NCBI RefSeq assembly: GCF_002835735.1 | Contig: NZ_PISD01000020.1 | Location: 25,031 to 89,030, forward strand | DNA length: 64,000 nt | Source of the DNA: Cytobacillus horneckiae | GTDB lineage: Bacteria; Bacillota; Bacilli; Bacillales; Cytobacillaceae | Direction: 5' to 3' | Shown: piece after piece, positions 55,269 through 63,965 of the stretch | Layout: each line of letters opens with the position of its first letter | How positions within the stretch are numbered: position 1 is the stretch's first letter | Program-made: the position numbers and the translations under genes | Notes under the pieces: generated by a model | Told to the model about the DNA's origin: nothing | The model's input: only the letters and a program-made list of their open reading frames with translations | Database searches by the model: none

Positions 55269-55299
55269 AAAAAGAGCTGACGATGAGCAGCTCTTTCTT
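55269..55299. terminator. Bidirectional terminator between the symporter and kinase genes
   Basis: AAAGAGCTG and CAGCTCTTT pair around an ACGATGAG loop, flanked by an A-run and T-rich sequence. The preceding 150 bases contain a CGCTGT/ACAGCG hairpin of unknown role. Confidence 0.78.
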
Positions 55300-55305
55300 T
55301 CTGTA

Positions 55306-56433
55306 TCAATTGGATTGTTCTTGAATGGGTAAAATAATTGAAAAGACCGTTCTGCTTTTTTGGGATTCGCAAGTTAGTGTGCCACGATGTTTTTCGATAA
55401 TTTCTTTACATACAAACAGTCCAAGTCCTGTTCCTAGTGTTTTAGTAGTAAAAAAAGGTTCAAAAATCGTTTGTACTAAATTTGCGGGAATTTCCGGCCC
55501 ATTATTTGCTATATCAATTTGAACTTTTGTAGCATTGATGTTTTTTAAAATAATCTCTATAGTTGGATTTTTAGACTCAGGCGTCAGCACATCAATAGCA
55601 TTAAATATAATATTAATTAAGACTTGTCTTATTTCGTCTTTATATCCGCACAAGAATACTTCCTTTGTGTGGTTTTCCTTAATGATTTTTACTTTGCTAT
55701 CAAGGATACTCGGATAAAGAAAGTTAAGCACCTCGGAGATGAGCTCGTTCAAAGGAAAATTCACTTTTTCTTTTCCAATAAGTTCTTTTTTTGAGAGAAG
55801 CAAAAATTGGGAAATTCGGAAATTTAATTGTTCAATCTCATTTGAGATAATATCCAAATATTTCATATTTGGATAATCTGATTTTAATAGTTGGATGAAT
55901 CCCTGGATTGAAGTTAAAGGGTTGCGAAATTCGTGTATAAAGCTTGATGTCATTTGTCCTAATAATGTGAGTCGATCCTTATGAGTGGAATCGATGAATT
56001 GATTTTTCTCTTTAATGATTTGATTTTGATTTTCACTATAGAAAGAGACGGCAAAATAAAGGAATTTATCAAAGCAATCATTCATCTGCTGAATATATAT
56101 TCGCATCTCATTCTCGGTTGCATTAATTTGAAATAAATACTTTTGAGTGACTTCTCTGCCAGTTTTAATGGAATAAACAAAGTCTCCAATATTAAAACTG
56201 CTTATTCTCCGGCTTTGGATGGCTTCATGTGCAAGCACCATAAAAACATCATCATTGCATTCTTTATCGCAGAACACTTTCTTTAACAGGAGTTCCATGA
56301 CTTTATTATTAATAACGTTATTATTATCCGAATCTGATTGTACATGACGGTTTTTTTCAGACCATTCATTTACGATATCTTCTTTTCTTTGATTGTAGAA
56401 AGCAGATAGTTTTTCATAGGTTCCAGCATACAT
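55306..56433 (-). CDS. Soluble sensor histidine kinase, sporulation-kinase-like
   Basis: 375 residues without membrane segments. An N-terminal ~150-residue helical sensor domain of unidentified type (perhaps the histidine-kinase N-terminal domain seen in Bacillus sporulation kinases) is followed by the phosphoacceptor SSFIHEFRNPLTSIQGFIQL and ATPase boxes (NIIFNAIDVLTPE, IANNGPEIP, TTKTLGTGLGLFVCKEIIEK). HEFRNPLTSIQGF is the phosphoacceptor style of KinA-E phosphorelay kinases. No response regulator is adjacent, again as for orphan phosphorelay kinases. ATG after ATGGAGGTACTGG. Confidence 0.85.
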   Translation of the reverse strand: MYAGTYEKLSAFYNQRKEDIVNEWSEKNRHVQSDSDNNNVINNKVMELLLKKVFCDKECNDDVFMVLAHEAIQSRRISSFNIGDFVYSIKTGREVTQKYLFQINATENEMRIYIQQMNDCFDKFLYFAVSFYSENQNQIIKEKNQFIDSTHKDRLTLLGQMTSSFIHEFRNPLTSIQGFIQLLKSDYPNMKYLDIISNEIEQLNFRISQFLLLSKKELIGKEKVNFPLNELISEVLNFLYPSILDSKVKIIKENHTKEVFLCGYKDEIRQVLINIIFNAIDVLTPESKNPTIEIILKNINATKVQIDIANNGPEIPANLVQTIFEPFFTTKTLGTGLGLFVCKEIIEKHRGTLTCESQKSRTVFSIILPIQEQSN

Positions 56434-56616
56434 TATCCAGTACCTCCATAAGTTCTCGGGTATTTATACAATTCGCTTATATTATCATAAATCCTTTTTA
56501 GATCTTATAACAGAAAAATAAAATGTTTTTTTATTTGAAAAATCATAATAATTAGCTTTATAATAGAGTAACCATGTGTAAATTTACACCACTACAAATA
56601 AGGGACTGAATTCATT

Positions 56617-57078
56617 TTGACGAGAGATGAAATAATTTTAAAAGTATCTGAAAAGATGCGCCTGATTAGAACGGAAGCAGGCTATACACAAGACAAAATG
56701 GCTGAGATTATTGGAGTATCAAAGAAAACACTCGTACAAATTGAAAAGGGACGGGCTGAAGCTGGCTGGTCAACGGTTGTCGCAGTTTGCGCTTTATTTC
56801 GCGAAACTGAAACTGTTCGTTTTTTATTTGGGAATGAACCATTAGAAGTGTTGGAAACGATTGCAAGAGAAGGAATCGATTATCGAAAAGAAAAAACATT
56901 AGGTGGAAAAATTTGGTGGAAAGAATTAAAGAAAGAAAACGGATTTATCCTGCAGCAAAATATTATTAGCCAGCATTATAGAATCATAGATGATGAACAT
57001 TTTCGAGTATATAGCAGCTTTGATGAACGCTCGGCTACAGATCGGTTTGAAGAAGTAATTAAAGAAATTTTAATGTAA
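56617..57078 (+). CDS. XRE-family transcriptional regulator with C-terminal domain
   Basis: 153 residues. The helix-turn-helix spans residues 13-68 (LIRTEAGYTQDKMAEIIGVS, KKTLVQIEKGRAEAGWST). The C-terminal ~70 residues (GGKIWWKELKKENGFILQQN, QHYRIIDDEHFRVY) are not recognised. TTG start with GGGACT at a rather long distance. Divergent from the kinase gene upstream, which it may control. Ligand unknown. Confidence 0.8.
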   Translation: MTRDEIILKVSEKMRLIRTEAGYTQDKMAEIIGVSKKTLVQIEKGRAEAGWSTVVAVCALFRETETVRFLFGNEPLEVLETIAREGIDYRKEKTLGGKIWWKELKKENGFILQQNIISQHYRIIDDEHFRVYSSFDERSATDRFEEVIKEILM

Positions 57079-57081
57079 TAA

Positions 57082-57110
57082 AGAAGCAGCCTATTTAGGC
57101 TGCTTTTTTG
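57082..57110. terminator. Terminator after the XRE regulator
   Basis: AAGCAGCCTA and TAGGCTGCTT form a stem with a TT loop, followed by TTTT; the convergent uspA-like gene can use it too. Confidence 0.86.
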
Positions 57111-57133
57111 TGAGGATAATTTACAGAATTTAT

Positions 57134-57640
57134 TTATTTTGCAATTAGCACATTGCAAGTTGCTTCTTTCGTAATTCTTTCACTTGTGCTGCCAAGGAAC
57201 ATTCTTTTAATACCATGGTTTGATGTACTGCCAACGATAATTAAATCAGAAGATTCGGCTTTTGCAAATTGACAAATGGCATCTGCGGGTTTACCCGTTA
57301 AAACTTCATATTTTAAGTCGATATTATATTTTCCTGCAATTTGCTTAGCATGGGAAATGGCTTCATCAACACTATTGATAATTCTAGAGTGTGAGGATGC
57401 CGGCTGTTCATGGTCACTGATGGACAGCGGCTGAATTTGCATGCCTTCAATCATATTTTGATTTGCTCTTAACTGTGGATCATGCGAAGCTACATGAGCA
57501 TTCTCCGTTTTCTCCTCATCCACATGTGCTAATATAATCTCTGTATGCGGTGCCATTTTTAAAAAATCAATCCCTTTTTCTAAAGCATGTTTACTGCCTT
57601 CTGAGTCATCATAAGCAACGATGATTTTATTAAAAATCAT
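57134..57640 (-). CDS. Universal stress protein (UspA family)
   Basis: Cytoplasmic alpha/beta protein of 168 residues. IIVAYDDSEGSKHALEKG holds the nucleotide-binding Asp near the start; the ATP loop near the end is VGSTSNHGIKRMFLGSTSER. The second glycine of the usual G-x2-G-x9-G-S/T pattern is a serine here. The middle contains an unusual polar insert (SHDPQLRANQNMIEG to SDHEQPASSHS). ATG after AAAGGATGATG. Role in stress survival is inferred from the family. Confidence 0.88.
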   Translation of the reverse strand: MIFNKIIVAYDDSEGSKHALEKGIDFLKMAPHTEIILAHVDEEKTENAHVASHDPQLRANQNMIEGMQIQPLSISDHEQPASSHSRIINSVDEAISHAKQIAGKYNIDLKYEVLTGKPADAICQFAKAESSDLIIVGSTSNHGIKRMFLGSTSERITKEATCNVLIAK

Positions 57641-57815
57641 AGATCATCATCCTTTCGTGATATGATTACTCTTTACCCGATATCGGCATGTACTAATCAT
57701 AAAGTTTTAATTAATTGTACGTTCACTGACAATATCCACCGGTTTAAGAGTAATTCAAGAAGGGAAACTAACAGAAATAATATCGTGCCAATTAAATAAA
57801 AAATATGGAGGCAAT

Positions 57816-59834
57816 ATGGAGAGAAGTTCATGGTATAAAAATATGAAATCTATATGGAAAAGGTTTCATTTTACACAAATATTATTATTATTAGGCTGTT
57901 TATTTGCATTAATCATTCTTATTTTCATCTATCCTTTTTCAAGCAAGGCAGATATTAGCGCAATTGAGACTGGTTTATCACAGCCAACAATTATTTACGA
58001 TAAAAACGGTGATGAGGCCAGCAAGATTTCAGCGAATAAAAACGAGGGCGTTTATATCGATGATATCCCTGAGCACATGAAGAATGCTGTCATTGCCATC
58101 GAGGACCATCGTTTTTATGAACATAATGGCGTCGATTATAAAGGCATAGGCAGAGCGCTAGTGCGTAATATAAAAGCAGGTCAGATTGTTGAGGGCGGAA
58201 GCACAATCACTCAACAGCTAACAAAGAATGCCCTGCTTACTTCTGAAAAAACTTATGAAAGAAAAATTGAAGAAATTTTTCTTTCAAGGGAAATCGAAAG
58301 AAAATATTCAAAGAATGAAATATTACAAATGTATCTGAATCAAATTTATTTTGGTGAAGGGGCTTATGGCATTAAAAGGGCGGCACAGAAGTATTATGCA
58401 AAAGATGTAGAGGAATTAACGCTAAGCGAGTCAGCTTTGCTGGCAGGCTTAATAAAGGCTCCTTCATCTATTAATCCATATCAAGATGAAGAGAAAGCAT
58501 TACAGCGTAAGGACGTTGTATTGAATCAAATGAAAAAGCATGGGTTTATAACTGAAGAAGAGCTGGAAAAGGCGAAAGCAGAGGAATTAGTATTTAATGA
58601 CGGTGGCGGTGACCCTCTAAAAGGAAAGTATCCTTATTATGTAGACGCAGTTTTGGAAGAGGCGATGGACACTTATGACCTTAACCTTGATGATCTTTTG
58701 ACAAAAGGCTACCACATATATACTGAGCTTGATCCAGCAATGCAAGCAATGGTCGAAAAAACATATACGAATGATTCACTTTTTCCTGAGAGTACAGGTG
58801 AAAGACAAGTTCAAAGCGGTGCGATCTTTATTGAGCCTACATCAGGTGGAATCCAAGCTCTATCAGGCGGCAGGGGTGAACATACGTTGCTGGGCCATAA
58901 TCGGGCAATTCATCGCGTAGGGCAACCGGGATCAACAATGAAACCGATTGTACCTTATGCTGTGGCGGTGGAGGAAGGCTGGAATATTACAGATGAGCTA
59001 AAAGATGAAAAAATGGATTTCGGAGATTATTCCCCTAATAACTATTCAGGAACCTATAAAGGAAAAGTCCCTATGTATGAAGCTGTGAAGGACTCTCTCA
59101 ATTTGCCGGCTGTTTGGCTATACAACGAGATTGGAATTGAAAAAGGGACAAAGATGGCTGAAAGCTTTGGCATTCCAGAGGAAGCAATTAATCCGAATCT
59201 TGGTCTTGCATTAGGCGGCACAAATGTCGGAGTCTCTCCACAAAATATGGCAGAGGCCTATAGTGTGTTCGCAAATGACGGGGTGCGAGTAAAGTCGCAC
59301 ACGATAACGAAAATTGATGATCAAGAAGGCAATACAATCGCTGAATGGGATGGTAATAAAGAAGAGGTTATCTCTAAAGAGTCTGCTGATAAAATAACTT
59401 CAATGCTCCTTGGCGTCGTAGATTATGGTACAGGAAAGGCGGCAAAAATCCAAGGGCGAGAGGTAGCTGGAAAGACAGGATCTACTCAGCTTCCGATAGA
59501 AGGCACGAATGGGACAAAAGATCAATGGTTTGTTGGCTATACACCTCAGCTAGTAGGTGCAGTATGGGTTGGATACGATCAATCTGATGAAAATCATTAT
59601 TTAACAACGACAAGCAGTGAAGGCACTGCGCCATTATTTAAAGAAATGATGTCAAACGCATTGACTGATAAAGAAGTTCAAAGCTTTAACGTTCAAAAAG
59701 TTGATGGGCTTATACAGCAGCAACAGCAGCAAGAGCAAAGGAAGGAGAGGGAGGAAAGAATCCAATCAGAAATTCAACGTTTTGGTGACTGGTTCCAACA
59801 AGGTAGAGATCGAATAGACGAATGGTTTCGCTGA
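57816..59834 (+). CDS. Class A penicillin-binding protein (PbpF/PbpG-like)
   Basis: Bifunctional peptidoglycan glycosyltransferase and transpeptidase, 672 residues. One N-terminal anchor helix (ILLLLGCLFALIILIFIYPF) is followed by the GT51 domain with IEDHRFYEHNGVDYKGIGRA and EGGSTITQQLTKN. The transpeptidase has the STMK box in GQPGSTMKPIVPY, the SLN box in VKDSLNLPAVW and the KTG box in VAGKTGST. The tail is glutamine- and charge-rich (QQQQQQEQRKEREERIQ). It lacks the C-terminal fibronectin-like region of some PBPs. By similarity it belongs with PbpF/PbpG, which act in sporulation, but the role here is not proven. Confidence 0.92.
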   Translation: MERSSWYKNMKSIWKRFHFTQILLLLGCLFALIILIFIYPFSSKADISAIETGLSQPTIIYDKNGDEASKISANKNEGVYIDDIPEHMKNAVIAIEDHRFYEHNGVDYKGIGRALVRNIKAGQIVEGGSTITQQLTKNALLTSEKTYERKIEEIFLSREIERKYSKNEILQMYLNQIYFGEGAYGIKRAAQKYYAKDVEELTLSESALLAGLIKAPSSINPYQDEEKALQRKDVVLNQMKKHGFITEEELEKAKAEELVFNDGGGDPLKGKYPYYVDAVLEEAMDTYDLNLDDLLTKGYHIYTELDPAMQAMVEKTYTNDSLFPESTGERQVQSGAIFIEPTSGGIQALSGGRGEHTLLGHNRAIHRVGQPGSTMKPIVPYAVAVEEGWNITDELKDEKMDFGDYSPNNYSGTYKGKVPMYEAVKDSLNLPAVWLYNEIGIEKGTKMAESFGIPEEAINPNLGLALGGTNVGVSPQNMAEAYSVFANDGVRVKSHTITKIDDQEGNTIAEWDGNKEEVISKESADKITSMLLGVVDYGTGKAAKIQGREVAGKTGSTQLPIEGTNGTKDQWFVGYTPQLVGAVWVGYDQSDENHYLTTTSSEGTAPLFKEMMSNALTDKEVQSFNVQKVDGLIQQQQQQEQRKEREERIQSEIQRFGDWFQQGRDRIDEWFR

Positions 59835-59844
59835 GGAGGAAACG

Positions 59845-59875
59845 AAAGGCACATAGTTAATCTATGTGCCTTTAT
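59845..59875 (+). terminator. Terminator after the PBP gene
   Basis: AAAGGCACATAG and CTATGTGCCTTT form a perfect stem around TTAAT, then TTTATTAT-like sequence. Confidence 0.83.
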
Positions 59876-59946
59876 TATGGAAAAATAAGTTTCCGGGATT
59901 TTTCATTGAGAAAAAAATGAAGATGGTGCCATAATATTATTTCTTA

Positions 59947-60018
59947 CTAAAATATCCAATTTACAAGTGCGCTTATAACAACAATTAAACCAATAATCAT
60001 TAAAATCGCTCGAATCAT
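59947..60018 (-). CDS. 23-residue membrane peptide
   Basis: ATG at 60016-60018 with GGGAGTG 6-8 bases upstream. The product MIRAILMIIGLIVVISALVN plus a short WIF tail is one hydrophobic helix with one N-terminal arginine. Good ribosome-binding site and coherent helix argue for expression, perhaps one of the very short Bacillus membrane peptides. No homologue recalled by name. Confidence 0.5.
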   Translation of the reverse strand: MIRAILMIIGLIVVISALVNWIF

Positions 60019-60087
60019 CTTGTTCACTCCCATTTATCGCAGATTAACGGACAGTAAGATTCCCACTGATTGAAGTTTCACTTTATG

Positions 60088-60414
60088 CTATAGTTGAATC
60101 GTTTGATATAAATGAACCTGTCTTTCCTTTGAGATAATTAGATCTCCGATTTCTTCTGTGCAAATCTCTTTCACTTTATCTAATTGGTTTTGGACTTCAA
60201 TGCCTTCTACGATAATTTTTAATTTTGTGTGAGGCTGTACCATGAGGAGAAATGATACGATTTTTGATAAACTTGATATATCAACAATTTTATGATTATT
60301 AAGAAGGTATACAGTTCCATTGAAATTTTTAGCTGATAAGTATATATCCATCATTTTTTTCATAGAAAATCGTTTATTAATTATTACATTAGCTGAAATG
60401 ATTTTTTTGTTCAT
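60088..60414 (-). CDS. HPr-like protein lacking the phosphorylatable histidine
   Basis: About 108 residues. The order of segments resembles HPr: beta strand SANVIINKRFSMKKMMDIYL, then AKNFNGTVYLLNNHKIVDIS, SLSKIVSFLL (aligning with the Ser46 helix region), then TKLKIIVEG and a C-terminal helix. The loop that carries GIHARPAT in HPr reads RFSMKKMM, so the phospho-His is missing; a serine occurs in the Ser46 region. It could be a Crh-like regulator or an unrelated protein of the same fold. Start ATG 60414 follows AAAGGAGAATG; ATG 60420 overlaps that site. Confidence 0.6.
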   Translation of the reverse strand: MNKKIISANVIINKRFSMKKMMDIYLSAKNFNGTVYLLNNHKIVDISSLSKIVSFLLMVQPHTKLKIIVEGIEVQNQLDKVKEICTEEIGDLIISKERQVHLYQTIQL

Positions 60415-60504
60415 ATTCATTCTCCTTTTATTGAGACCTGTTAGTTTAATATGTAAGTACCCCGACATTGGATTGATAAAACATTTAATCGGAGAAAATA
60501 AAAA

Positions 60505-60529
60505 TGAACGATAATTGCTGATAAGCGTC
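60505..60529 (+). promoter_or_regulatory. Candidate sigma-Y promoter of the sigY operon
   Basis: TGAACG (60505-60510), 15 bases, CGTC (60526-60529). These match the -35/-10 elements I recall for the autoregulated sigY promoter of B. subtilis, and it lies about 100 bases before sigY. Confidence 0.65.
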
Positions 60530-60630
60530 TAACAAAAGGGCTTAGTTTATTAAACTGGAACTGAAATTGGGTGTAGGTTAACAGAAAAACAAATGAACAA
60601 CAGCCATGTGCAAAAGAAGGGAAGGTTGCC

Positions 60631-61161
60631 ATGAATGAGGCGAAGATAATTAAACAAGCTAAAAAAGGCGATCATCTTGCTTTTGCTTCATTATTTCAAC
60701 AGCATTATCCAATTCTTTATAAATATTTATTAAAGGTAACAATGAATCCTGACCTTTCAGAAGAGCTTGCTCAGGAGACAATGGCAAAGGCGATTGAAAA
60801 GCTCCCTCTTTTTAAAGGGAAGTCCAAATTTTCTACGTGGCTTATTTCTATTGCTACGAATAAGTATATTGATTATCATCGAAAAGAAAAACGTGAAAAG
60901 GATTGGATAAGCGATGAAGAAGCTTATAGGAAATTAAAATGGAGGATGGAAAGCTACAATGAAGATTGGAATGATGCGCTTACAGAGTTAGGTAAATTAT
61001 CTGAAGGGGTAAGAATCCCAATTATACTGAAGCATTACTACGGCTATTCATATGATGAAATTGGCGAGATGATGAATATTTCTGCAGGCACAGTTAAATC
61101 TAGAGTCCATAATGGTCTAACTGCTGTTAGAGAGGGGTTGAACATTCTTGAAAAAAGATAA
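60631..61161 (+). CDS. sigY: ECF RNA polymerase sigma factor SigY
   Basis: 176 residues. Region 2 contains LAFASLFQQHYPILYKYLLK and AQETMAKAIEKLPLFKGKSK then FSTWLISIATNKYIDYHRK; region 4 is VRIPIILKHYYGYSYDEIGE to ISAGTVKSRVHNGL. The identity as SigY rests on the following YxlC- and YxlD-like genes, the arrangement sigY-yxlC-yxlD of B. subtilis, and the promoter motif. ATG after GGGAAGGTTGCC. Confidence 0.87.
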   Translation: MNEAKIIKQAKKGDHLAFASLFQQHYPILYKYLLKVTMNPDLSEELAQETMAKAIEKLPLFKGKSKFSTWLISIATNKYIDYHRKEKREKDWISDEEAYRKLKWRMESYNEDWNDALTELGKLSEGVRIPIILKHYYGYSYDEIGEMMNISAGTVKSRVHNGLTAVREGLNILEKR

Positions 61162-61462
61162 TAATGAACAAGCTGTAATTGACGAAATAACGAAAAGCCT
61201 CAATAGCCTTGATGCTCATCCCGTTCACATTCCTGATGCAAGCTGGTTTGAAGCATTCGTGGAAGATCAACAAAAAAAATTGCGGAAAACATTTATCAGA
61301 GATGTGTGCGTCTTTTTATTTGTTGCGCTATTTATCTTAAGTGGGTTGTTATTTACTCTCTTCCAAATGCCATATTTATTTATTGTTATCCAAATAGCCA
61401 GCATCATCTTTGTAGCACTATACAGCTTTATCAGATATAGAAAGCAGGTGGCTCCTGAATGA
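61148..61462 (+). CDS. yxlC: YxlC-like sigma-Y antagonist component
   Basis: 104 residues. A cytoplasmic N-terminus with IPDASWFEAFVEDQQKKLRK is followed by two helices (VFLFVALFILSGLLFTL and FIVIQIASIIFVALYSFI). It overlaps sigY by 14 bases, starting at TTG after GAGAGGGG. In B. subtilis YxlC with YxlD restrains SigY; the same role is inferred here. Confidence 0.78.
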   Translation: MKKDNNEQAVIDEITKSLNSLDAHPVHIPDASWFEAFVEDQQKKLRKTFIRDVCVFLFVALFILSGLLFTLFQMPYLFIVIQIASIIFVALYSFIRYRKQVAPE

Positions 61463-61662
61463 TGGATGCTGAGATGCTTCTCGTTTTTATCACATGTGCG
61501 ATCATCCTTATTAGCCAAAGCTTGTTTTTGTTTATAAACGCCAGAAAGCACGGGCATAATTATTGGCTATGGGGCATTCTTGGTTTAATTCAAGCACCGA
61601 TGCCAACATTGTTTTATTTACTCTTTGCCAGGAAATTGTGGCGAAGTAAGAAAAAGAAATAA
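61459..61662 (+). CDS. yxlD: YxlD-like sigma-Y antagonist component
   Basis: 67 residues, two helices: LLVFITCAIILISQSLFLFI and YWLWGILGLIQAPMPTLFYL, with a basic C-terminus. This is the small cardiolipin-synthase-N-terminus-like fold of YxlD. ATGA overlap with yxlC gives coupling. YxlE, F and G of the B. subtilis operon are absent. Confidence 0.8.
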   Translation: MMDAEMLLVFITCAIILISQSLFLFINARKHGHNYWLWGILGLIQAPMPTLFYLLFARKLWRSKKKK

Positions 61663-61788
61663 ATAAATAAATAAAATTGAGTAGCAATAAGACATGTATA
61701 AATCTTTTCTCTTTTTTAAATTCGACATTTAAAGTTCTTAAAATAGGGAAATGAATAGAATGTAAAAAGATTTTGGGAGGTTTTTATT

Positions 61789-63162
61789 TTGTCTGATTTT
61801 AGAATAGAGCGTGATACATTAGGGGAAGTAAAAGTTCCAGCTGATAAGTATTGGGGAGCGCAGACGGAAAGAAGCAGAAAAAATTTTAAAATTGGAATAG
61901 AAAAAATGCCACAGGAATTAATTTATGCTTTTACTCTTGTTAAGAGAGCAGCCGCTATTGTTAATCATGATCTAGGTAAACTACCTGAAACGAAAAAAAC
62001 AGCTATCGTAAGCGCATGTGACGAAGTTCTAAATGGCCAATTTGATAGCCACTTCCCGCTAGCTGTTTGGCAAACTGGCAGTGGTACGCAAACAAATATG
62101 AATGTGAATGAGGTTATTGCAAGAAGAGCAAATGAATTATTAAATAAGGGAGATATACGCATTCATCCGAATGATGATGTAAATATGTCACAAAGCTCAA
62201 ATGATACTTTTCCTACAGCCATGCATATTGCTGCATTGCATGAAGTGACCATTCATTTATTGCCGTCATTGAAGAAGCTTAAGCAAACGATCAAACAAAA
62301 GGAAACAGAATATAACCATATCGTAAAAATAGGGAGAACCCATTTACAAGATGCGACACCGCTCACATTAGGTCAGGAAATGAGCGGTTGGCGTTATATG
62401 CTAGAAAAGAATGAAAGAATGATTACAAAAGCCGCCGAATCTTTGCAAGGATTAGCAATAGGCGGAACTGCTGTTGGTACAGGCATCAATGCTGATAAAT
62501 CTTTCGGAGATAAAATGGCTAATGCTATTTCGGCATATACGAAGCTTGCTTTTCACTCCTCAGAAAATAAATTTCAAGCATTAACGAGCCATAGTGAAAT
62601 CGTATATGTACATGGTGCTTTAAAGGGTTTAGCTGCAGATTTAATGAAAATTGCAAATGATGTTAGATGGCTCGCAAGCGGACCAAGGAGCGGTATTGGC
62701 GAATTAACGATACCAGCTAATGAACCTGGAAGTTCAATTATGCCTGGAAAGGTAAATCCAACTCAAAGCGAAGCGCTCACAATGATAGCTTGTCAAGTTT
62801 TTGGAAATGATGCAACGATTGGCTTTGCTGCTAGTCAAGGTAATTTTGAATTAAATGTTTTTAAGCCGGTTGTTATTTATAATTTGTTACAGACCATTAG
62901 GCTGCTGACTGATGGGATGCAGTCGTTTAATGAGAAGTGCATGTCAGGATTAGAAGCAAATGAAGAAAAAATAAAAGAGTATGTCAATCAGTCATTGATG
63001 CTTGTTACAGCATTGAATCCGCATATTGGCTATGAAAAGGCAGCTGAAATTGCTAAACTTGCCTTTAATGATCAGCTAACGTTAAAAGAAGCTGCTCTGA
63101 AAACGGGATATATTACCGAGGAACAATACGATGAATGGGTCGTTCCAGAAAAAATGGTGTAA
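61789..63162 (+). CDS. fumC: Fumarate hydratase class II
   Basis: TCA-cycle enzyme converting fumarate to malate; 457 residues, usual for Fum[21 protein letters not shown] at the start, [57 protein letters not shown] (catalytic region), and the fumarate-lyase signature [16 protein letters not shown] start after GGGAGG. Monocistronic. Confidence 0.94.
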   Translation: MSDFRIERDTLGEVKVPADKYWGAQTERSRKNFKIGIEKMPQELIYAFTLVKRAAAIVNHDLGKLPETKKTAIVSACDEVLNGQFDSHFPLAVWQTGSGTQTNMNVNEVIARRANELLNKGDIRIHPNDDVNMSQSSNDTFPTAMHIAALHEVTIHLLPSLKKLKQTIKQKETEYNHIVKIGRTHLQDATPLTLGQEMSGWRYMLEKNERMITKAAESLQGLAIGGTAVGTGINADKSFGDKMANAISAYTKLAFHSSENKFQALTSHSEIVYVHGALKGLAADLMKIANDVRWLASGPRSGIGELTIPANEPGSSIMPGKVNPTQSEALTMIACQVFGNDATIGFAASQGNFELNVFKPVVIYNLLQTIRLLTDGMQSFNEKCMSGLEANEEKIKEYVNQSLMLVTALNPHIGYEKAAEIAKLAFNDQLTLKEAALKTGYITEEQYDEWVVPEKMV

Positions 63163-63171
63163 ATAAAGAGA

Positions 63172-63194
63172 GAAGCCCCCAATGATTGGGGGCC
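63172..63194. terminator. Hairpin between fumC and the spore protein gene
   Basis: GCCCCC and GGGGGC pair around AATGATT. T-runs are weak on both sides, so termination efficiency is uncertain. Confidence 0.6.
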
Positions 63195-63221
63195 ATTCCA
63201 TCAATATTTAATTAATCTTAA

Positions 63222-63422
63222 TTAGCGAGCACTGCCGCCAAGTTGTTGTTCCGCCATTTGAACAAGGCGTTTTGTAATTTCTCCACCAACAGAACCGTTG
63301 GCACGAGATGTTGTTTCAGGTCCTAAGTTTACACCAAATTCAGTTGCAATTTCATATTTCATTTGGTCTAAAGCTTGTGTTACTCCTGGTACTAATAATT
63401 GGTTTGAAGATTGGTTTGCCAT
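63222..63422 (-). CDS. Alpha/beta-type small acid-soluble spore protein
   Basis: 66 residues, DNA-binding protector of spore [23 protein letters not shown] contains the germination-protease cleavage region (EIATEFG), and the second conserved block is [23 protein letters not shown] after ATGAGGAGTGG. Expected expression in the forespore under sigma-G. It confirms that the organism sporulates. Confidence 0.94.
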   Translation of the reverse strand: MANQSSNQLLVPGVTQALDQMKYEIATEFGVNLGPETTSRANGSVGGEITKRLVQMAEQQLGGSAR

Positions 63423-63456
63423 AATGTGTTTCCACTCCTCATAATGTTTTTTGTTT

Positions 63457-63515
63457 TGGCTGGGTTAGCTGGAGTTGAACCAGCGCATTGATCATGCACC
63501 TAACGGTTTAACCCA
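63457..63515 (-). ncRNA. tRNA-like element (pseudo-tRNA) upstream of the spore protein gene
   Basis: Read on the minus strand: TGGGTTA, 24 bases, a T-arm GCTGG-TTCAACT-CCAGC, then TAACCCA, G and CCA. The 7-bp acceptor stem and 5-bp T-stem are perfect, the T-loop is canonical (TTCRANY) and CCA is encoded. The middle is too short for both D- and anticodon arms; GTGCA-TGATCAA-TGCGC could form a 5-bp, 7-loop arm only by sharing bases with the T-stem. Not a functional tRNA as it stands. Confidence 0.45.
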
Positions 63516-63704
63516 TCGGTTCAGTAGAAACAGCAGTGAATTGCTGTTTGTACTTTCTATTATGTTTGTTTTTATTGAGTTTATTCTTCATAGAAACAGG
63601 GAATTATTTCCTGATAAAAAGCAGACAAGTAGACACTTTTTAATAAAACGATTTAAATGCTATAATATTTATAAAGGACTAATTTGAGTTTGAGAGGTGA
63701 GCGG

Positions 63705-63965
63705 ATGGAATACTCACAAGATATGAAGAACCGATTAAAAAGGTTAGAAGGTCAAGTACGCGGAGTGTTAAGAATGATGGAGGAAGATCAGCATTGTAAA
63801 GATGTTGTAACTCAGCTATCTGCTGTACGTTCAGGGATTGATCGTACAATGGGATATGTTGTTGCAAAGAATCTTGAGGCATGTATTAAAGAGGCGAATG
63901 AAGAAGGAAAAAATGCTGAGGAAGCAATTCAAGAGGCTGTGAATATGATTGTGAAAAGCAGATAA
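63705..63965 (+). CDS. CsoR/CstR-family transcriptional repressor (DUF156)
   Basis: Four-helix repressor of 86 residues. MKNRLKRLEGQVRGVLRMME is the DNA-binding face. The sensor residues are Cys in DQHCKDVVTQL and Cys in AKNLEACIKEA; the position before LxxC that is His in copper-sensing CsoR is Asn here. This C-N-C set resembles persulfide-sensing CstR more than CsoR, so copper sensing should not be assumed. ATG 63705 follows GAGAGGTGAG; TATAAT at 63661-63666 is a likely -10 box. The regulated gene is not in the window. Confidence 0.85.
   Translation: MEYSQDMKNRLKRLEGQVRGVLRMMEEDQHCKDVVTQLSAVRSGIDRTMGYVVAKNLEACIKEANEEGKNAEEAIQEAVNMIVKSR

Noticed and set aside
63457..63515. A functional tRNA gene
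   Set aside because: The middle 24 bases cannot form both D- and anticodon arms, so it is listed only as a tRNA-like element.
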